A stretch of 64,000 bases of DNA, taken from Antarcticirhabdus aurantiaca. Its GTDB lineage: Bacteria > Pseudomonadota > Alphaproteobacteria > Rhizobiales > Rhizobiaceae. This document shows positions 45,383 through 55,722 of this stretch, in pieces. The notes under the pieces were generated by a model. It worked only from the letters and a program-made list of their open reading frames with translations, did not search any database and had not been told where the DNA came from. Both the position numbers and the translations under genes were made by a program. Location: assembly GCF_009765365.1 (NCBI RefSeq), contig NZ_VTOM01000013.1:1-64000 (forward strand), read 5' to 3'. Numbering within the stretch: position 1 is the stretch's first letter; every line of letters starts with the position of its first letter.

Positions 45383-46183
45383 ATGGCTCTGCCAGACTAT
45401 TCGATGCGCCAGCTCCTCGAGGCCGGCGTCCACTTCGGCCACCAGACCCATCGCTGGAACCCGAAGATGGCGCCGTACATCTTCGGCGCGCGCAACAACA
45501 TCCACATCCTCGATCTCGCCCAGACGGTGCCGATGCTGCACCGCGCGCTGCAGGCGGTGTCCGACACCGTCGCCAAGGGCGGCCGCGTGCTCTTCGTCGG
45601 CACCAAGCGCCAGGCGTCCGAGATCGTCGCCGACGCGGCGAACCGCTCGGCCCAGTACTACGTCAACGCCCGCTGGCTCGGCGGCATGCTGACGAACTGG
45701 AAGACCATCTCGAACTCGATCCAGCGCCTGCGCAAGCTCGACGAGATGCTCACCGGCGAGGCTCAGGGCTACTCCAAGAAGGAGCGCCTGACCCTCCAGC
45801 GCGAGCGCGACAAGCTCGACCGCGCGCTCGGCGGCATCAAGGACATGGGCGGCGTGCCGGACATGATCTTCATCATCGACACCAACAAGGAGTCGATCGC
45901 GATCGAGGAAGCCAAGCGCCTCCACATCCCGGTCGTCGCCGTGGTCGATTCGAACTGCGATCCGACGCCGATCGACTTCCCGATCCCGGGCAACGACGAC
46001 GCCGCCCGCGCCATCACGCTCTACTGCGACCTGATCGCCCGCGCCGCCGTCGACGGCATCGCGCGCCAGCAGGGCGCGATGGGCATGGACATCGGCGCGA
46101 TGGAAGAGGCTCCGATCGAGACCGAGCTGTCCGCCGAGGAAGCTCCGGCCGTCGCCGACGACCAGCAGACCGCCGCGGCCTGA
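45383..46183 (+). CDS. rpsB: 30S ribosomal protein S2
   Basis: From ATG 45383 the 266-residue protein reads [20 protein letters not shown], the standard S2 start, and contains [20 protein letters not shown] near residues 44-63 and [20 protein letters not shown] near residues 191-210. The in-frame extension upstream is rejected. An acidic Ala/Glu-rich tail replaces the E. coli C-terminus. S2 docks late on the 30S neck. It is followed by a hairpin and then tsf. Confidence 0.97.
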   Translation: MALPDYSMRQLLEAGVHFGHQTHRWNPKMAPYIFGARNNIHILDLAQTVPMLHRALQAVSDTVAKGGRVLFVGTKRQASEIVADAANRSAQYYVNARWLGGMLTNWKTISNSIQRLRKLDEMLTGEAQGYSKKERLTLQRERDKLDRALGGIKDMGGVPDMIFIIDTNKESIAIEEAKRLHIPVVAVVDSNCDPTPIDFPIPGNDDAARAITLYCDLIARAAVDGIARQQGAMGMDIGAMEEAPIETELSAEEAPAVADDQQTAAA

Positions 46184-46205
46184 GCCGCGAGGCAGCGATC
46201 CATCG

Positions 46206-46232
46206 AAGGTCCGCCCGGATCGGGCGGGCCTT
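46206..46232 (+). terminator. Hairpin between rpsB and tsf
   Basis: 46206-46217 pairs with 46221-46232 (12 bp including one T-G, loop GAT). The flanking sequence is not U-rich (CATCCC), so it is more likely an attenuator or 3'-end stability element than a full terminator. Confidence 0.55.
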
Positions 46233-46328
46233 CATCCCGACTGAGACTCCCGTCATCCGGGCGTCATCCTTCCGGCGCACCAGTTCTCGACAGAGCCGGT
46301 GCGCCCAATCGTTTCTGAAGAGGGAACC

Positions 46329-47255
46329 ATGAGCATTTCCGCCGCGATGGTGAAGGAGCTGCGCGAGAAGACCGGCGCAGGCATGATGGACTGCAAGGCC
46401 GCTCTCGCCGAGACCAACGGCGACATGGAGGCGGCGATCGACTGGCTCCGCAAGAAGGGCATCGCCAAGGCCGACAAGAAGTCGGGCCGCACCGCGGCGG
46501 AGGGCCTCATCGGCGTCGCTTCGTCCGGCAATAAGGCCGTCGCCGTCGAAATCAACTCCGAGACCGACTTCGTCGCCCGCAACGAGGCCTTCCAGGCGCT
46601 CGTGCGCGAGGTCGCCCAGGTCGCGCTGACCACCGACGGCACGATCGACGCCGTTTCGGCCGCGAGCCATCCGACCAGCGGCAAGTCGGTCGTCGACACG
46701 ATCAAGGACGCCGTCGCCACCATCGGCGAGAACCTGCAGCTTCGCCGCTCGGCCCAGCTCGAGGTCGGCGAGGGTGTCGTCGCGACCTACGTCCACAACC
46801 AGGCCGCCGACGGCCTCGGCAAGCTCGGCGTTCTCGTCGCCATCGAGTCGACCGGCGACAAGGCCGCCCTGACGGCCTTCGGCCGCCAGGTCGCCATGCA
46901 CGTCGCCGCCACGAACCCGCTCTCGCTGTCCGAGAGCGAGATCGATCCGGCCGTCGTCGAGCGCGAGAAGGCGATCTTCTCCGACCAGGCGCGCCAGTCC
47001 GGCAAGCCCGAGAACATTATCGAGAAGATGGTCGAGGGTCGTCTGCGCAAGTTCTACGAGGAGGTCGTCCTCCTGAAGCAGAACTTCGTCATCAACCCGG
47101 ACCTGACGGTCGAGAAGGCGCTCAAGGACGCCGAGAAGGACTTCGGCGCTCCGGCCAAGATCGTCGCCTTCTCGCGCCTGGCGCTGGGCGAGGGCATCGA
47201 GCGCGAAGCGAGCGACTTCGCCGCCGAAGTCGCTGCCGCGGCCGGCAAGAAGTAA
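46329..47255 (+). CDS. tsf: Elongation factor Ts
   Basis: The 308-residue protein exchanges nucleotide on EF-Tu. It starts [20 protein letters not shown] with the [20 protein letters not shown] motif at residues 15-34, then the conserved [20 protein letters not shown] near residues 76-95 and [17 protein letters not shown] near residue 193. AGGGAACC precedes the ATG; the extension to 46299 is not supported. Order rpsB-tsf-pyrH-frr is conserved across bacteria. Confidence 0.97.
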   Translation: MSISAAMVKELREKTGAGMMDCKAALAETNGDMEAAIDWLRKKGIAKADKKSGRTAAEGLIGVASSGNKAVAVEINSETDFVARNEAFQALVREVAQVALTTDGTIDAVSAASHPTSGKSVVDTIKDAVATIGENLQLRRSAQLEVGEGVVATYVHNQAADGLGKLGVLVAIESTGDKAALTAFGRQVAMHVAATNPLSLSESEIDPAVVEREKAIFSDQARQSGKPENIIEKMVEGRLRKFYEEVVLLKQNFVINPDLTVEKALKDAEKDFGAPAKIVAFSRLALGEGIEREASDFAAEVAAAAGKK

Positions 47256-47281
47256 GCCGGTCTTTCAATCGGCGCAGACCC

Positions 47282-47314
47282 GAAGGGCGTCCGCTTCACA
47301 AGCGGACGCCCTTC
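47282..47314 (+). terminator. Strong hairpin between tsf and pyrH
   Basis: A perfect 15-bp stem pairs 47282-47296 with 47300-47314 around CAC, followed by CTGTAT. There is no U run. It should at least mark an mRNA 3' end by blocking exonucleases, and it may act as a terminator. Confidence 0.65.
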
Positions 47315-47357
47315 CTGTATCCGGCACGGCGGCAACGCGGCGGAGAGGATATACGGC

Positions 47358-48065
47358 ATGACCTTCAAGCGGATACTTCTGAAGGCGTCCGGCGAGGCTC
47401 TCATGGGCAGCCAGGGCTTCGGCATCGACGTCGCCGTCGTCGACCGCATCGCGGCCGACATCGCCGCCGTCCACGCGAAGGGCGTCGAGATCTCCATCGT
47501 CATCGGCGGCGGCAACATCTTCCGCGGCGTCGCCGTGGCCTCGCGCGGCGGCGACCGCGTGACCGGCGACCACATGGGTATGCTGGGCACGGTGATCAAC
47601 GCGCTCGCCTTGCGCACCTCGCTCGTCAAGCTCGGGGTCGAGGCCGTCGTCCTGTCGGCCATCGCCATGCCGGAGCTTTGCGAGAGCTTTTCCCAGCGTG
47701 CCGCCCGCGCGCACGCCGATGCGGGCCGCGTCGTCATTTTCGCAGGCGGCACCGGCAACCCGTTCTTCACGACCGATTCGGCCGGAGCGTTGCGCGCTGC
47801 GGAGATGGGCGCCGAAGCCCTGTTCAAGGGCACGCAGGTGGACGGCATCTATTCGGCCGACCCCAAGCTCGACCCGACCGCGACGCGCTACGACCGCCTG
47901 ACCCATTCCGAGGTGCTCGATAAGCGCCTCGCCGTGATGGACATCGCCGCCGTCGCGCTGGCGCGGGAGAACAGGATTCCCGTCGTGGTGTTCTCGATCC
48001 ACCAGCCGGGCGAGCTGGAACGCATCCTCGACGGGCGCGGCCGCGCCACGATCGTATCCGACTGA
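47358..48065 (+). CDS. pyrH: Uridylate kinase
   Basis: The 235-residue UMP kinase has [20 protein letters not shown] near residues 4-23, [20 protein letters not shown] near residues 50-69 and [20 protein letters not shown] near residue 132, the amino acid kinase fold of bacterial PyrH. It makes UDP for nucleotide and glycan synthesis and is hexameric in other bacteria. GGAGAGGA precedes the ATG. frr follows after 32 bp. Confidence 0.97.
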   Translation: MTFKRILLKASGEALMGSQGFGIDVAVVDRIAADIAAVHAKGVEISIVIGGGNIFRGVAVASRGGDRVTGDHMGMLGTVINALALRTSLVKLGVEAVVLSAIAMPELCESFSQRAARAHADAGRVVIFAGGTGNPFFTTDSAGALRAAEMGAEALFKGTQVDGIYSADPKLDPTATRYDRLTHSEVLDKRLAVMDIAAVALARENRIPVVVFSIHQPGELERILDGRGRATIVSD

Positions 48066-48097
48066 ACCAGACGAACGCGTCATCGAAGGAGAGGGCC

Positions 48098-48655
48098 ATG
48101 GCCAGCCTCGACATCAAGGAACTGCAGCGCCGCATGGACGGCGCGATCAACAGCTTCAAGAGCGATCTCGCCGGCCTTCGCACCGGCCGCGCCTCACCGA
48201 ATCTCCTCGATCCGATCATGGTCGACGCCTACGGCTCCTCGATGCCGCTCAATCAGGTCGCCAACATCACCGTGCCCGAAGCGCGCATGGTGGCGGTTAC
48301 GGTCTGGGACAAGCAGATGGTGGGTAAGGTCGAGCGGGCGATCCGCGAGAGCAGCCTCGGCCTCAACCCGATCACCGACGGACAAACGCTGCGCATCCCG
48401 CTTCCGGAGCTGAACGAGCAGCGCCGCAAGGAATTGGTCAAGGTCGCCCATCAATATGGCGAGAGCGCCCGCGTTGCCGCCCGTCACGTCCGCCGCGACG
48501 GCATGGACAGCCTCAAAAAGATGGAGAAGGACGGCGATATCGGGCAGGATGAGAGCCGGCAGATGTCCGACAAGGTCCAGAAGATGACCGACGACACCAT
48601 CGCCGAGATCGACAAGCTGCTTTCCGCGAAGGAAGGCGAGATCATGCAGGTCTGA
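48098..48655 (+). CDS. frr: Ribosome recycling factor
   Basis: The 185-residue protein shows [20 protein letters not shown]-type sequence near residues 19-38, [20 protein letters not shown] near residues 46-65 and the conserved [16 protein letters not shown]-like stretch near residue 109. RRF splits post-termination ribosomes together with EF-G. Length equals E. coli RRF. GGAGAGGGCC lies before the ATG. It is followed after 48 bp by uppS. Confidence 0.97.
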   Translation: MASLDIKELQRRMDGAINSFKSDLAGLRTGRASPNLLDPIMVDAYGSSMPLNQVANITVPEARMVAVTVWDKQMVGKVERAIRESSLGLNPITDGQTLRIPLPELNEQRRKELVKVAHQYGESARVAARHVRRDGMDSLKKMEKDGDIGQDESRQMSDKVQKMTDDTIAEIDKLLSAKEGEIMQV

Positions 48656-48703
48656 GCGCGCGGTTCGCGCGTCGTTTTCATCGATTGGCAAGGACGGTTT
48701 TCG

Positions 48704-49420
48704 GTGCGGCATCCTCGACACGTCGCCATCATCATGGACGGAAACGGACGCTGGGCGAAGTCCCGCGGCCTCCCGCGATCCATGGGACATCGCCGCGGCG
48801 TGGAAGCGGTGCGTAGCGCCGTTCGCGCGGCGGGTGAGATGGGCATCGAGGTCCTGACCCTCTTCGCCTTCTCTTCCGAGAACTGGCGCCGGCCGAGGGA
48901 GGAGGTCGACGAGCTTCTCGGCCTCCTCAAGCACTTCATCCGCCGCGACCTCGCCGACCTCCACAAGGAGGGCGTCAAGGTCCGGGTGATCGGCGCGCGC
49001 GACAACCTGTCGGCCGACATCCTCGGTCTTCTGGAGGAGGCCGAAAACCTCACCCGGAACAACGATCGGCAGACGCTCGTCATCGCCTTCAACTACGGCG
49101 CCCGCGACGAGGTCGCCCGCGCCATGCGCCGCATCGCGGAGAAGTTCGCGGCGGGCGAGATACCCGCCGACAAGCTGACCGCCGAGTGCCTCGACCAGCA
49201 TCTCGATACGGCCGGCATTCCGGATCCCGATCTCATCATCCGCACAAGCGGCGAGCTGCGCCTGTCCAATTTCCTGCTGTGGCAGGCCGCATATTCGGAA
49301 TTCGTCTTCCTGCCCTGCCTCTGGCCCGATTTCGATCGGCGCGCCTTCGAGGAGGCGCTGGCGCAGTATGCGAGTCGCGATCGACGCTACGGCGGGATCT
49401 CCTGCGACATCGCGATATAG
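48704..49420 (+). CDS. uppS: Undecaprenyl diphosphate synthase
   Basis: The 238-residue cis-prenyltransferase builds the C55 lipid carrier from FPP and [23 protein letters not shown] (residues 9-28) contains the catalytic D12; [20 protein letters not shown] near residue 59 and [20 protein letters not shown] near residue 178 are the other signatures. It starts at GTG 48704 ([12 protein letters not shown]); no ATG gives this N-terminus. cdsA begins nine bases after the stop. Confidence 0.96.
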   Translation: MRHPRHVAIIMDGNGRWAKSRGLPRSMGHRRGVEAVRSAVRAAGEMGIEVLTLFAFSSENWRRPREEVDELLGLLKHFIRRDLADLHKEGVKVRVIGARDNLSADILGLLEEAENLTRNNDRQTLVIAFNYGARDEVARAMRRIAEKFAAGEIPADKLTAECLDQHLDTAGIPDPDLIIRTSGELRLSNFLLWQAAYSEFVFLPCLWPDFDRRAFEEALAQYASRDRRYGGISCDIAI

Positions 49421-49429
49421 TCCCGGCCG

Positions 49430-50281
49430 ATGGGTCTCAGCCTCCGTCGTATCATCGAAGCGCCCACCTGGGCGGATCTCAAGTCTCGCCTGATCTCGGC
49501 CGTCGTGCTCGGCCTCATCGTCCTGGCGCTGCTGATCATCGGCGGATGGCCGTTCCGCGTCCTTTGCTGCGCCGCCGCGGTGATCGTGTTCGACGAATGG
49601 TCGCGCATGACGCGGGCCAAGCGGGCGGGGCCGATCTTCACGTTCGCCCGCCGAACGCTGCTTCTGTCGCTGCTCCTCTTCTTCTTCGGCTTCAACACGC
49701 TGGCCGTGGCGGTGGTCGCGCTCGGCAGCCTCTTCATCGCCTTCGTCGACCGGCGCGAGCGCAAGGCCGACTGGGTGCTCGGCGGCCTCGTCTACGCGGC
49801 CCTCGCCGGCCTCGCGCCCGGCATGCTGCGCGGTGACGAGATCGAGGGTCTCGCGGCGCTCGGCTTCGTGATCTGCATCGTCTGGCCGACCGATATCTTC
49901 GCCTATTTCGCAGGCCGCACCTTCGGCGGACCCAAGCTCCTGCCGGCGGTCTCGCCGAAGAAGACGATCTCGGGAGCAGTCGGCGGCCTCGTCGCGGGGG
50001 TCGTGTTCGGCGTTGCTTTTTTCTGGTGGGTCACCGGTTTCGTGTCGGTCTTCGTGGTCGTGCTCGCCGCCGTCCTTTCGTTGATCGGGCAGGCCGGCGA
50101 TCTGTTCGAGTCCTGGGTCAAGCGGCGCTTCGGCGTGAAGGACTCGGGCCGGATCATTCCGGGGCACGGCGGCCTGATGGACCGCGTCGACGCGCTCCTC
50201 GTCGCGATCGCCGCGGCTTGGGCGGTCGGCACCCTGATGCACGGGTTCGCGCATCCGGCCCGCGCCATATTTCAGCTATAA
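49430..50281 (+). CDS. cdsA: Phosphatidate cytidylyltransferase
   Basis: The 283-residue inner-membrane enzyme makes CDP-diacylglycerol from phosphatidic acid and CTP. It has about seven to eight hydrophobic segments and the C-terminal CDP-diglyceride synthase signature around QAGDLFESWVKRRFGVKDSG (residues 221-240) followed by RIIPGHGGLMDRVDALLVAI. In some relatives dxr lies next; here only 51 bp separate it from rseP, so dxr must be elsewhere or replaced. Confidence 0.95.
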   Translation: MGLSLRRIIEAPTWADLKSRLISAVVLGLIVLALLIIGGWPFRVLCCAAAVIVFDEWSRMTRAKRAGPIFTFARRTLLLSLLLFFFGFNTLAVAVVALGSLFIAFVDRRERKADWVLGGLVYAALAGLAPGMLRGDEIEGLAALGFVICIVWPTDIFAYFAGRTFGGPKLLPAVSPKKTISGAVGGLVAGVVFGVAFFWWVTGFVSVFVVVLAAVLSLIGQAGDLFESWVKRRFGVKDSGRIIPGHGGLMDRVDALLVAIAAAWAVGTLMHGFAHPARAIFQL

Positions 50282-50332
50282 GGACGGGGCGGGCGGCGCG
50301 GTCGCCGTCCCGGCGACAAGGAGCGACATCAG

Positions 50333-51472
50333 ATGGATTTCGGTGCGGGCTTCGCCTCGCTGTGGAGCGGCGTTCTCGTCTGGATCGTGCCGTTCCTGTT
50401 CGTCCTGACCGTGATCGTGTTCTTCCACGAGCTCGGGCACTTCCTGGTCGGCCGCTGGTGTGGCATTCGCGTTCTCGCCTTTTCGATCGGCTTCGGCCCG
50501 GAGATCGTCGGCTTCAACGATCGGCGCGGCACGCGCTGGAAGCTCTGCGCCATTCCGCTGGGCGGCTACGTCCGCTTCCTCGGCGACGAGAACGCGGCGA
50601 GCGTTCCCGACCGGGCGGCGGTCGATCGGATGACGGCGCAGGAGCGCTCGGAAGCCTTTCCGGCCAAGAGCGTCGGGCGCCGGGCCGCGACGGTCGCCGC
50701 GGGCCCGATCGCCAACTTCCTCCTGACCATCGCGATCTTCACCGGCGTCGGCTTCTTCGAAGGGCGCGTCGTGGGCGATCCCGTCGTGGCCGAGGTTCGC
50801 GCCGGCTCGCCGGCTGCGGCGGCGGGCTTCCAGCCGGGCGACCGCGTCGTTTCGGCCGACGGCGAGCCGCTGACCTATTTCAGCGATCTCCAGCGCTACG
50901 TCTCGTCGCGCCCCGACTCGCCGATCGCGATGGTGGTGAACCGCGACGGGCGGGATCTGCAGCTGACCGTCACGCCGCGTACCGAGACCCAGACCGATCC
51001 CTTCGGCAACACCTTCACCCAGCCCGTGATCGGCCTGGTCGCCAACGACCAGTCCTCGGCCTTCCGCGTGGAGGAGCTGTCGGCGCTCGAATCGGTGCAG
51101 TTCGGTCTGTCTCAGACCTGGTTCATCACCGAGCGCACCTTCGCCTTCATGCGCGAACTGGTGCAGGGCAAGCAGGACGTCAGCCAGATCGGCGGGCCGA
51201 TCCGCATCGCCGAGATGTCGGGCCAGGTGTCGACGCTCGGCTTCGCGGCGCTCCTCAACATGGCGGCCGTCCTGTCGATTTCGATCGGTATCCTCAACCT
51301 TCTGCCGATCCCCATGCTGGACGGCGGGCATCTTCTCTTCTACGCATACGAGGCGGTCAGGGGACGGCCGCTGAGCGAGCGGGTGCAGGAGATCGCCTTC
51401 CGCATCGGCTTCGTTCTTGTCATGGCGCTGATGCTCTTCGCCTTCTGGAACGACACGCTGGGGCGTGCCTGA
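50333..51472 (+). CDS. rseP: RIP metalloprotease RseP (site-2 protease family)
   Basis: The 379-residue intramembrane protease has FFHELGHFLVG at residues 30-40 with zinc ligands H32 and H36 and catalytic E33. A single clear PDZ domain (EVRAGSPAAAAGFQPGDRVV near residue 152) lies in the middle, and NLLPIPMLDGGHLLFYAYEA near residue 321 carries the third ligand Asp. It cuts membrane anti-sigma factors and remnant signal peptides in other bacteria. GGAGCGAC precedes the ATG. It is 197 bp upstream of bamA. Confidence 0.95.
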   Translation: MDFGAGFASLWSGVLVWIVPFLFVLTVIVFFHELGHFLVGRWCGIRVLAFSIGFGPEIVGFNDRRGTRWKLCAIPLGGYVRFLGDENAASVPDRAAVDRMTAQERSEAFPAKSVGRRAATVAAGPIANFLLTIAIFTGVGFFEGRVVGDPVVAEVRAGSPAAAAGFQPGDRVVSADGEPLTYFSDLQRYVSSRPDSPIAMVVNRDGRDLQLTVTPRTETQTDPFGNTFTQPVIGLVANDQSSAFRVEELSALESVQFGLSQTWFITERTFAFMRELVQGKQDVSQIGGPIRIAEMSGQVSTLGFAALLNMAAVLSISIGILNLLPIPMLDGGHLLFYAYEAVRGRPLSERVQEIAFRIGFVLVMALMLFAFWNDTLGRA

Positions 51473-51585
51473 AGGCATCCGCCGGGAAGGGGGACGACGT
51501 TGACCGTTCGTTTACCATGCCGTTCGCGTGACGTGACGCGGCTGCAACGGTTTGTCGAATCCTCAAGGACTTCGGTCCAGTTTGC

Positions 51586-51613
51586 TTGAACCGTCCTCGT
51601 AAGCCGGTAAAAC
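51586..51613 (+). promoter_or_regulatory. Candidate bamA promoter
   Basis: TTGAAC (51586-51591), 16 bp, TAAAAC (51608-51613) lies 57 bp before the bamA ATG, in the longest gap of the envelope operon. Each box matches consensus at about four of six positions. Confidence 0.4.
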
Positions 51614-51669
51614 GCAGACGGGGGCGAGGCTGTGCTCAAGCTTGCGCGACGTCTTGGAAATTTAGGGTG

Positions 51670-54171
51670 ATGGGGCCGATGAAGCCTGGTTCAAAGCTTT
51701 TCAAAGCCGCCTCGGCGCTCGCATTGTCCTCGACGATCATGGCGAGCCTGCCGCTCGCCCTGGTGACGAGCGCGGCGGCTGCGGTGGTCAACAGGGTCGA
51801 GGTGCGGGGCAACCAGCGCGTCGACGCCGAAACCGTCCGGTCCTTCATTCAGATCCGCCCCGGCCAGAACGTCGGCGAGTCGGAGATCGACGAGGCGGTC
51901 CGTCGCCTCTTCTCGACGGGGCTCTTCTCCGACGTCCGCATCAGCCAGTCCGGTGGAACGCTCGTCGTCAACGTCGATGAGAATCAGATCGTCAACCAGG
52001 TCCTCTTCCAGGGCAATTCGCGCCTGAAGGATCCGCAGCTCGCATCCGTCGTCCAGACCCAGCCGCGCGGCGCCTACTCCGCCCAGACGGCGCAGGCCGA
52101 CGTCGCCTCGATCCGCGAGGCCTATACCCGGATCGGGCGCGCCGACGCGGGCATCAGCGTTCGCACGATCCCCGTCGAGGGGAACCGCGTCAACGTCGTG
52201 TTCGACATCCAGGAAGGCGATCGCACCCAGATCCAATCGATCAGCTTCGTCGGCAACAATGCCTTCAGCGACGCCCGCCTGAAGCAGGTCATCTCGCTGC
52301 GCGAGTCGGGCCTCCTCTCCTTCCTGCAGCGCAACGACGTCTATGATCAGGACCGCCTGCGCGCTGACGAGGAGACGCTGCGGCGCTTCTACTACAATCG
52401 CGGCTATGCCGACTTCCGCGTCGTGTCCTCGGTGGCCGAGCTCGACGAGGCGCAGAACAAGTACTTCATCACCGTCACGGTCGACGAAGGCGAGCGCTAC
52501 ACCTTCGGCAACGTGTCCATCGACTCCTCGGTGGCCGGCGTCGACACGGCGGCGCTGCAGAGCCAGCTGGAGACCGCTCCGGGCGAAACCTACAGCGCCG
52601 AGAAGGTCGAGAACACGCTGGTCAACCTGACCAACGCGGTCGCCGGCTCCGGCTACGCCTTCGCGCAGGTGACGCCCCGCGGCGACCGCGACTTCACCAA
52701 TCGCACGATCGGCATCGACTACGTCATCGACCAGGGCCCGCGCGCCTACATCGAGCGCATCGAGGTCCGCGGCAACACGAAGACCCGCGACTACGTCATC
52801 CGCCGCGAGTTCGACGTCTCCGAAGGCGACGCCTTCAACCAGGTCCTGGTGCAGCGCGCCAAGCAGCGGCTCGAGGCTCTCGGCTTCTTCGAGAAGGTCG
52901 AGGTCGCGACGGCGCCGGGCTCGCAGCCCGACCGCGTCGTGGTGGTCGTCGAGGTCGCCGAGAAGGCGACGGGCGAGCTCTCGCTCGGCGGCGGCTACAC
53001 CACCGGCGGCGACAATGAAGGCCCGGTGGCCGAAGTCGGCGTCACCGAGCGCAACTTCCTCGGCCGCGGCCAGTTCGTGAAGGTCTCTGCCGGCTTCGGC
53101 AGCGAGTCGCGCAACTACAACCTGTCCTTCACCGAGCCGTACTTCCTCGGCCGGCGTCTGGCGGTCGGCTTCGATATCTATCGCACCGAGAGCACGTCCG
53201 GTGCCTACGACACCGAGCGCACGGGCGGCGACATCCGCCTGTCCGCGCCGATCACCAACGATCTCTCGGCTCAGATCGCCTACAATCTGAAGCAGGAGAA
53301 GTTCGGCGACGACGACGGCGGCCGGCGCGTCAACGACGGCTACTACCGCGCGGACGGCGACGGCAACCTCATCCTCGACGCGGGCGGCCGCCCGATCGCC
53401 GTCAGCTCGGACGAGGACAATGCCCGCCGCATCATCGCCACCTGTAACGATCCGAACCCCTTTGGTCTCGCCGATGCGGGCTACGAGGGCGCGCCGCAAT
53501 ACACCGACTCGCCGATCATCAACGAGGCGATCTGCGACAGCCCCTACATCACATCGTCGGTTTCCTACGGCCTGACCTACAACACGCTCGACAGCGCGCA
53601 GGACCCGCGCGAGGGCTTCCTGATCCAGGCCGGCCAGGAATTCGCGGGTCTGGGCGGCGACGCCAACTATGTGAAGAGCACGGCCAAGGGCTCCTACTTC
53701 AACCTCCTCAACGAGGAATACGACGTGATCGGTCAGCTGTCGGCCGGCGCCGGCAACGTGTCCGAGCTCGGCGGCGACGGGCTGCGCGTCTTCGACAACT
53801 TCTTCAAGGGCCAGGACATCGTCCGCGGCTTCGAATACAAGGGTATCGGCCCGCGCCAGAACGGCGTTTCGATCGGCGGCGAGAACTACGTCAGCGCCAG
53901 CGCTGAAGCGACGTTCCCGCTGCCGCTCATCTCGCGCGACCTGGGCTTCCGCGGCGCGGTCTTCGCCGATGCCGGCTCGCTCTGGGGCTCGAGCTTCGAG
54001 AACGAGTCGGGCGTCGAAGGCACCGACTTCTCCCTGCGCTCCTCGGCCGGCGTCGGCCTCATCTGGGCTTCTCCGTTCGGGCCGCTGCGCGTCAACTACG
54101 CCCAGCCGCTCCAGAAGGAAGACTTCGACGAGACCCAGGAGTTCTCCTTCGGCTTCTCCAGCCGCTTCTGA
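51670..54171 (+). CDS. bamA: Outer membrane protein assembly factor BamA
   Basis: The 833-residue Omp85 protein inserts beta-barrels into the outer membrane. A signal peptide (about residues 1-38, SALALSSTIMASLPLALVTS then AAAAV) is followed by five POTRA repeats (about 40-430, starting VNRVEVRGNQRVDAETVRSF) and a 16-strand barrel that ends FSFGFSSRF, with the terminal Phe typical of outer membrane proteins. A long barrel loop (residues about 550-630) contains two Cys. ATG 51670 and 51679 are both possible starts; the former is given. Confidence 0.95.
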   Translation: MGPMKPGSKLFKAASALALSSTIMASLPLALVTSAAAAVVNRVEVRGNQRVDAETVRSFIQIRPGQNVGESEIDEAVRRLFSTGLFSDVRISQSGGTLVVNVDENQIVNQVLFQGNSRLKDPQLASVVQTQPRGAYSAQTAQADVASIREAYTRIGRADAGISVRTIPVEGNRVNVVFDIQEGDRTQIQSISFVGNNAFSDARLKQVISLRESGLLSFLQRNDVYDQDRLRADEETLRRFYYNRGYADFRVVSSVAELDEAQNKYFITVTVDEGERYTFGNVSIDSSVAGVDTAALQSQLETAPGETYSAEKVENTLVNLTNAVAGSGYAFAQVTPRGDRDFTNRTIGIDYVIDQGPRAYIERIEVRGNTKTRDYVIRREFDVSEGDAFNQVLVQRAKQRLEALGFFEKVEVATAPGSQPDRVVVVVEVAEKATGELSLGGGYTTGGDNEGPVAEVGVTERNFLGRGQFVKVSAGFGSESRNYNLSFTEPYFLGRRLAVGFDIYRTESTSGAYDTERTGGDIRLSAPITNDLSAQIAYNLKQEKFGDDDGGRRVNDGYYRADGDGNLILDAGGRPIAVSSDEDNARRIIATCNDPNPFGLADAGYEGAPQYTDSPIINEAICDSPYITSSVSYGLTYNTLDSAQDPREGFLIQAGQEFAGLGGDANYVKSTAKGSYFNLLNEEYDVIGQLSAGAGNVSELGGDGLRVFDNFFKGQDIVRGFEYKGIGPRQNGVSIGGENYVSASAEATFPLPLISRDLGFRGAVFADAGSLWGSSFENESGVEGTDFSLRSSAGVGLIWASPFGPLRVNYAQPLQKEDFDETQEFSFGFSSRF

Positions 54172-54207
54172 GGCGTCGCGGCGTCAGCCGCCGCGACGAT
54201 ACGGCTT

Positions 54208-55263
54208 ATGGCTACGACGTCGTTCTTCCCCGCGGCCTCCGGCTTGTCGCTCGCGGCTCTTGCCGATCTCTGCGATGCCAAGCTCTCGCATTCCGAACGG
54301 GGCGAGCGCTTGGTGCGCGGGCTCGCGACCCTCGGCGAGGCGGACGAGGATGCGCTGAGCTTCTTCGACAATCCGCGATACGCCGATGATCTGAACGCGA
54401 CGCAAGCGGGGGCGATCCTCGCCTCCCAGAAGAGTGCAGCGCACGTACCGCCGGACATGACGGTGCTCTGGGTCCGCGACGTGCATCTCGCCTTCGCGGT
54501 GGCAGGCCAAGCGCTCTATCCCGGTGCCCTGAAGCCGGCAGCGCTGAGCGGCGAGACCGGCATATCCGAGAAAGCCTCCGTTCATCCCGAGGCGCGCTTG
54601 GAGCCCGGCGTCGTCGTCGAGCCCTTCGCCGTCATCGGCGCGGGCGCGGAGATCGGCCGCGGCACGATCGTCGGCGCCGGCGCGGTGATCGGCCCCGGCT
54701 GCACGATCGGGCGCGACTGCCGCATCGGGCCGAGCGTCACGCTGCAGGCGGCGCTGCTCGGGAACGGCGTCGTCCTTCATCCCGGCGTGCGGATCGGGCA
54801 GGACGGCTTCGGCTACGCCGCCGGGCGGCAGGGCATCGTCAAGGCCGTCCAGATTGGCCGCGTCATCATCCAGGACAACGTCGAGATCGGCGCCAACACC
54901 ACGGTGGACCGCGGTGCCATTCGCGACACGGTGATCGGCGAGAACACCAAGATCGACAACCAGGTGCAGATCGCGCACAACGTGCGGATCGGGCGCAACT
55001 GCTTCATCGTCTCGCAGGTCGGGATCTCGGGCAGCGCCACCCTCGGAGACGGTGTGTCCGTCGGCGGCCAGGCCGGCTTCAACAACCACGTGACGGTCGG
55101 CGACGGCGCCCAGATCGCCGCCGTGTCGGTGGTCAAGGACGACGTCCCGGCTCGGGGGCGTTACGGGGGCATGCCGGCCAAGCCGGTTCGCGTATGGTTC
55201 AGGGAATTGGCGGCCGTCGCCGCGTTGGGCAAGAAGCAATCCTCAAGGCAGGACGATGAGTGA
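54208..55263 (+). CDS. lpxD: UDP-3-O-acylglucosamine N-acyltransferase
   Basis: The 351-residue enzyme adds the second 3-hydroxyacyl chain in lipid A synthesis. The N-terminal domain (residues 1-110) binds uridine; a left-handed beta-helix of hexapeptide repeats follows, with the catalytic His in [20 protein letters not shown] near residue 252 and [20 protein letters not shown] near residue 288. It precedes fabZ, whose start overlaps its last eight bases. Confidence 0.96.
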   Translation: MATTSFFPAASGLSLAALADLCDAKLSHSERGERLVRGLATLGEADEDALSFFDNPRYADDLNATQAGAILASQKSAAHVPPDMTVLWVRDVHLAFAVAGQALYPGALKPAALSGETGISEKASVHPEARLEPGVVVEPFAVIGAGAEIGRGTIVGAGAVIGPGCTIGRDCRIGPSVTLQAALLGNGVVLHPGVRIGQDGFGYAAGRQGIVKAVQIGRVIIQDNVEIGANTTVDRGAIRDTVIGENTKIDNQVQIAHNVRIGRNCFIVSQVGISGSATLGDGVSVGGQAGFNNHVTVGDGAQIAAVSVVKDDVPARGRYGGMPAKPVRVWFRELAAVAALGKKQSSRQDDE

Positions 55264-55717
55264 GACGACGAGCCTCGGCACCGCCGACATCCACAAGATC
55301 CTGCAGCTGCTGCCGCACCGCTACCCGTTCCTGCTCGTCGACCGCATCATCGAGATCGACGGCGACCGTTCGGCGATCGGCATCAAGAACGTGACGGCCA
55401 ACGAGCCTCACTTCCTCGGGCACTTTCCGTCCGTGCCGGTCATGCCGGGCGTCCTCATCATCGAGGGCATGGCGCAGACCGCCGGTGCGATCTGCTCGAT
55501 GTCGGTGTCCGAGGCGCCCAAGCTCGTCTACTTCATGACGATCGACAACGCGAAGTTCCGCAGGCCCGTCGTTCCAGGCGATCGCCTCGAATACCATGTA
55601 AAACAGGCCAAGAAGCGAGCCAACATCTGGCGCTTCGACTGCACGGCCATCGTCGACGACACGAAGGTCGCGGAAGCGACGATCTCTGCCATGCTGATTC
55701 TGCGGGACGACGAATAA
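55256..55717 (+). CDS. fabZ: 3-hydroxyacyl-[acyl-carrier-protein] dehydratase FabZ
   Basis: The 153-residue hot-dog fold enzyme dehydrates 3-hydroxyacyl-ACP. [20 protein letters not shown] near residues 16-35, then [20 protein letters not shown] near residues 49-68 with the catalytic His (GHFP) and the conserved Glu in [11 protein letters not shown]. FabZ competes with LpxA for 3-hydroxyacyl-ACP, and the genes are adjacent here, as in most Gram-negatives. The start overlaps lpxD by eight bases. Confidence 0.97.
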   Translation: MSETTSLGTADIHKILQLLPHRYPFLLVDRIIEIDGDRSAIGIKNVTANEPHFLGHFPSVPVMPGVLIIEGMAQTAGAICSMSVSEAPKLVYFMTIDNAKFRRPVVPGDRLEYHVKQAKKRANIWRFDCTAIVDDTKVAEATISAMLILRDDE

Positions 55718-55722
55718 GCCTG

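Noticed and set aside
48194-50254. A 686-codon minus-strand open frame opposite frr, uppS and cdsA
   Set aside because: Three conserved genes occupy the other strand, and the predicted product is low-complexity and charged.
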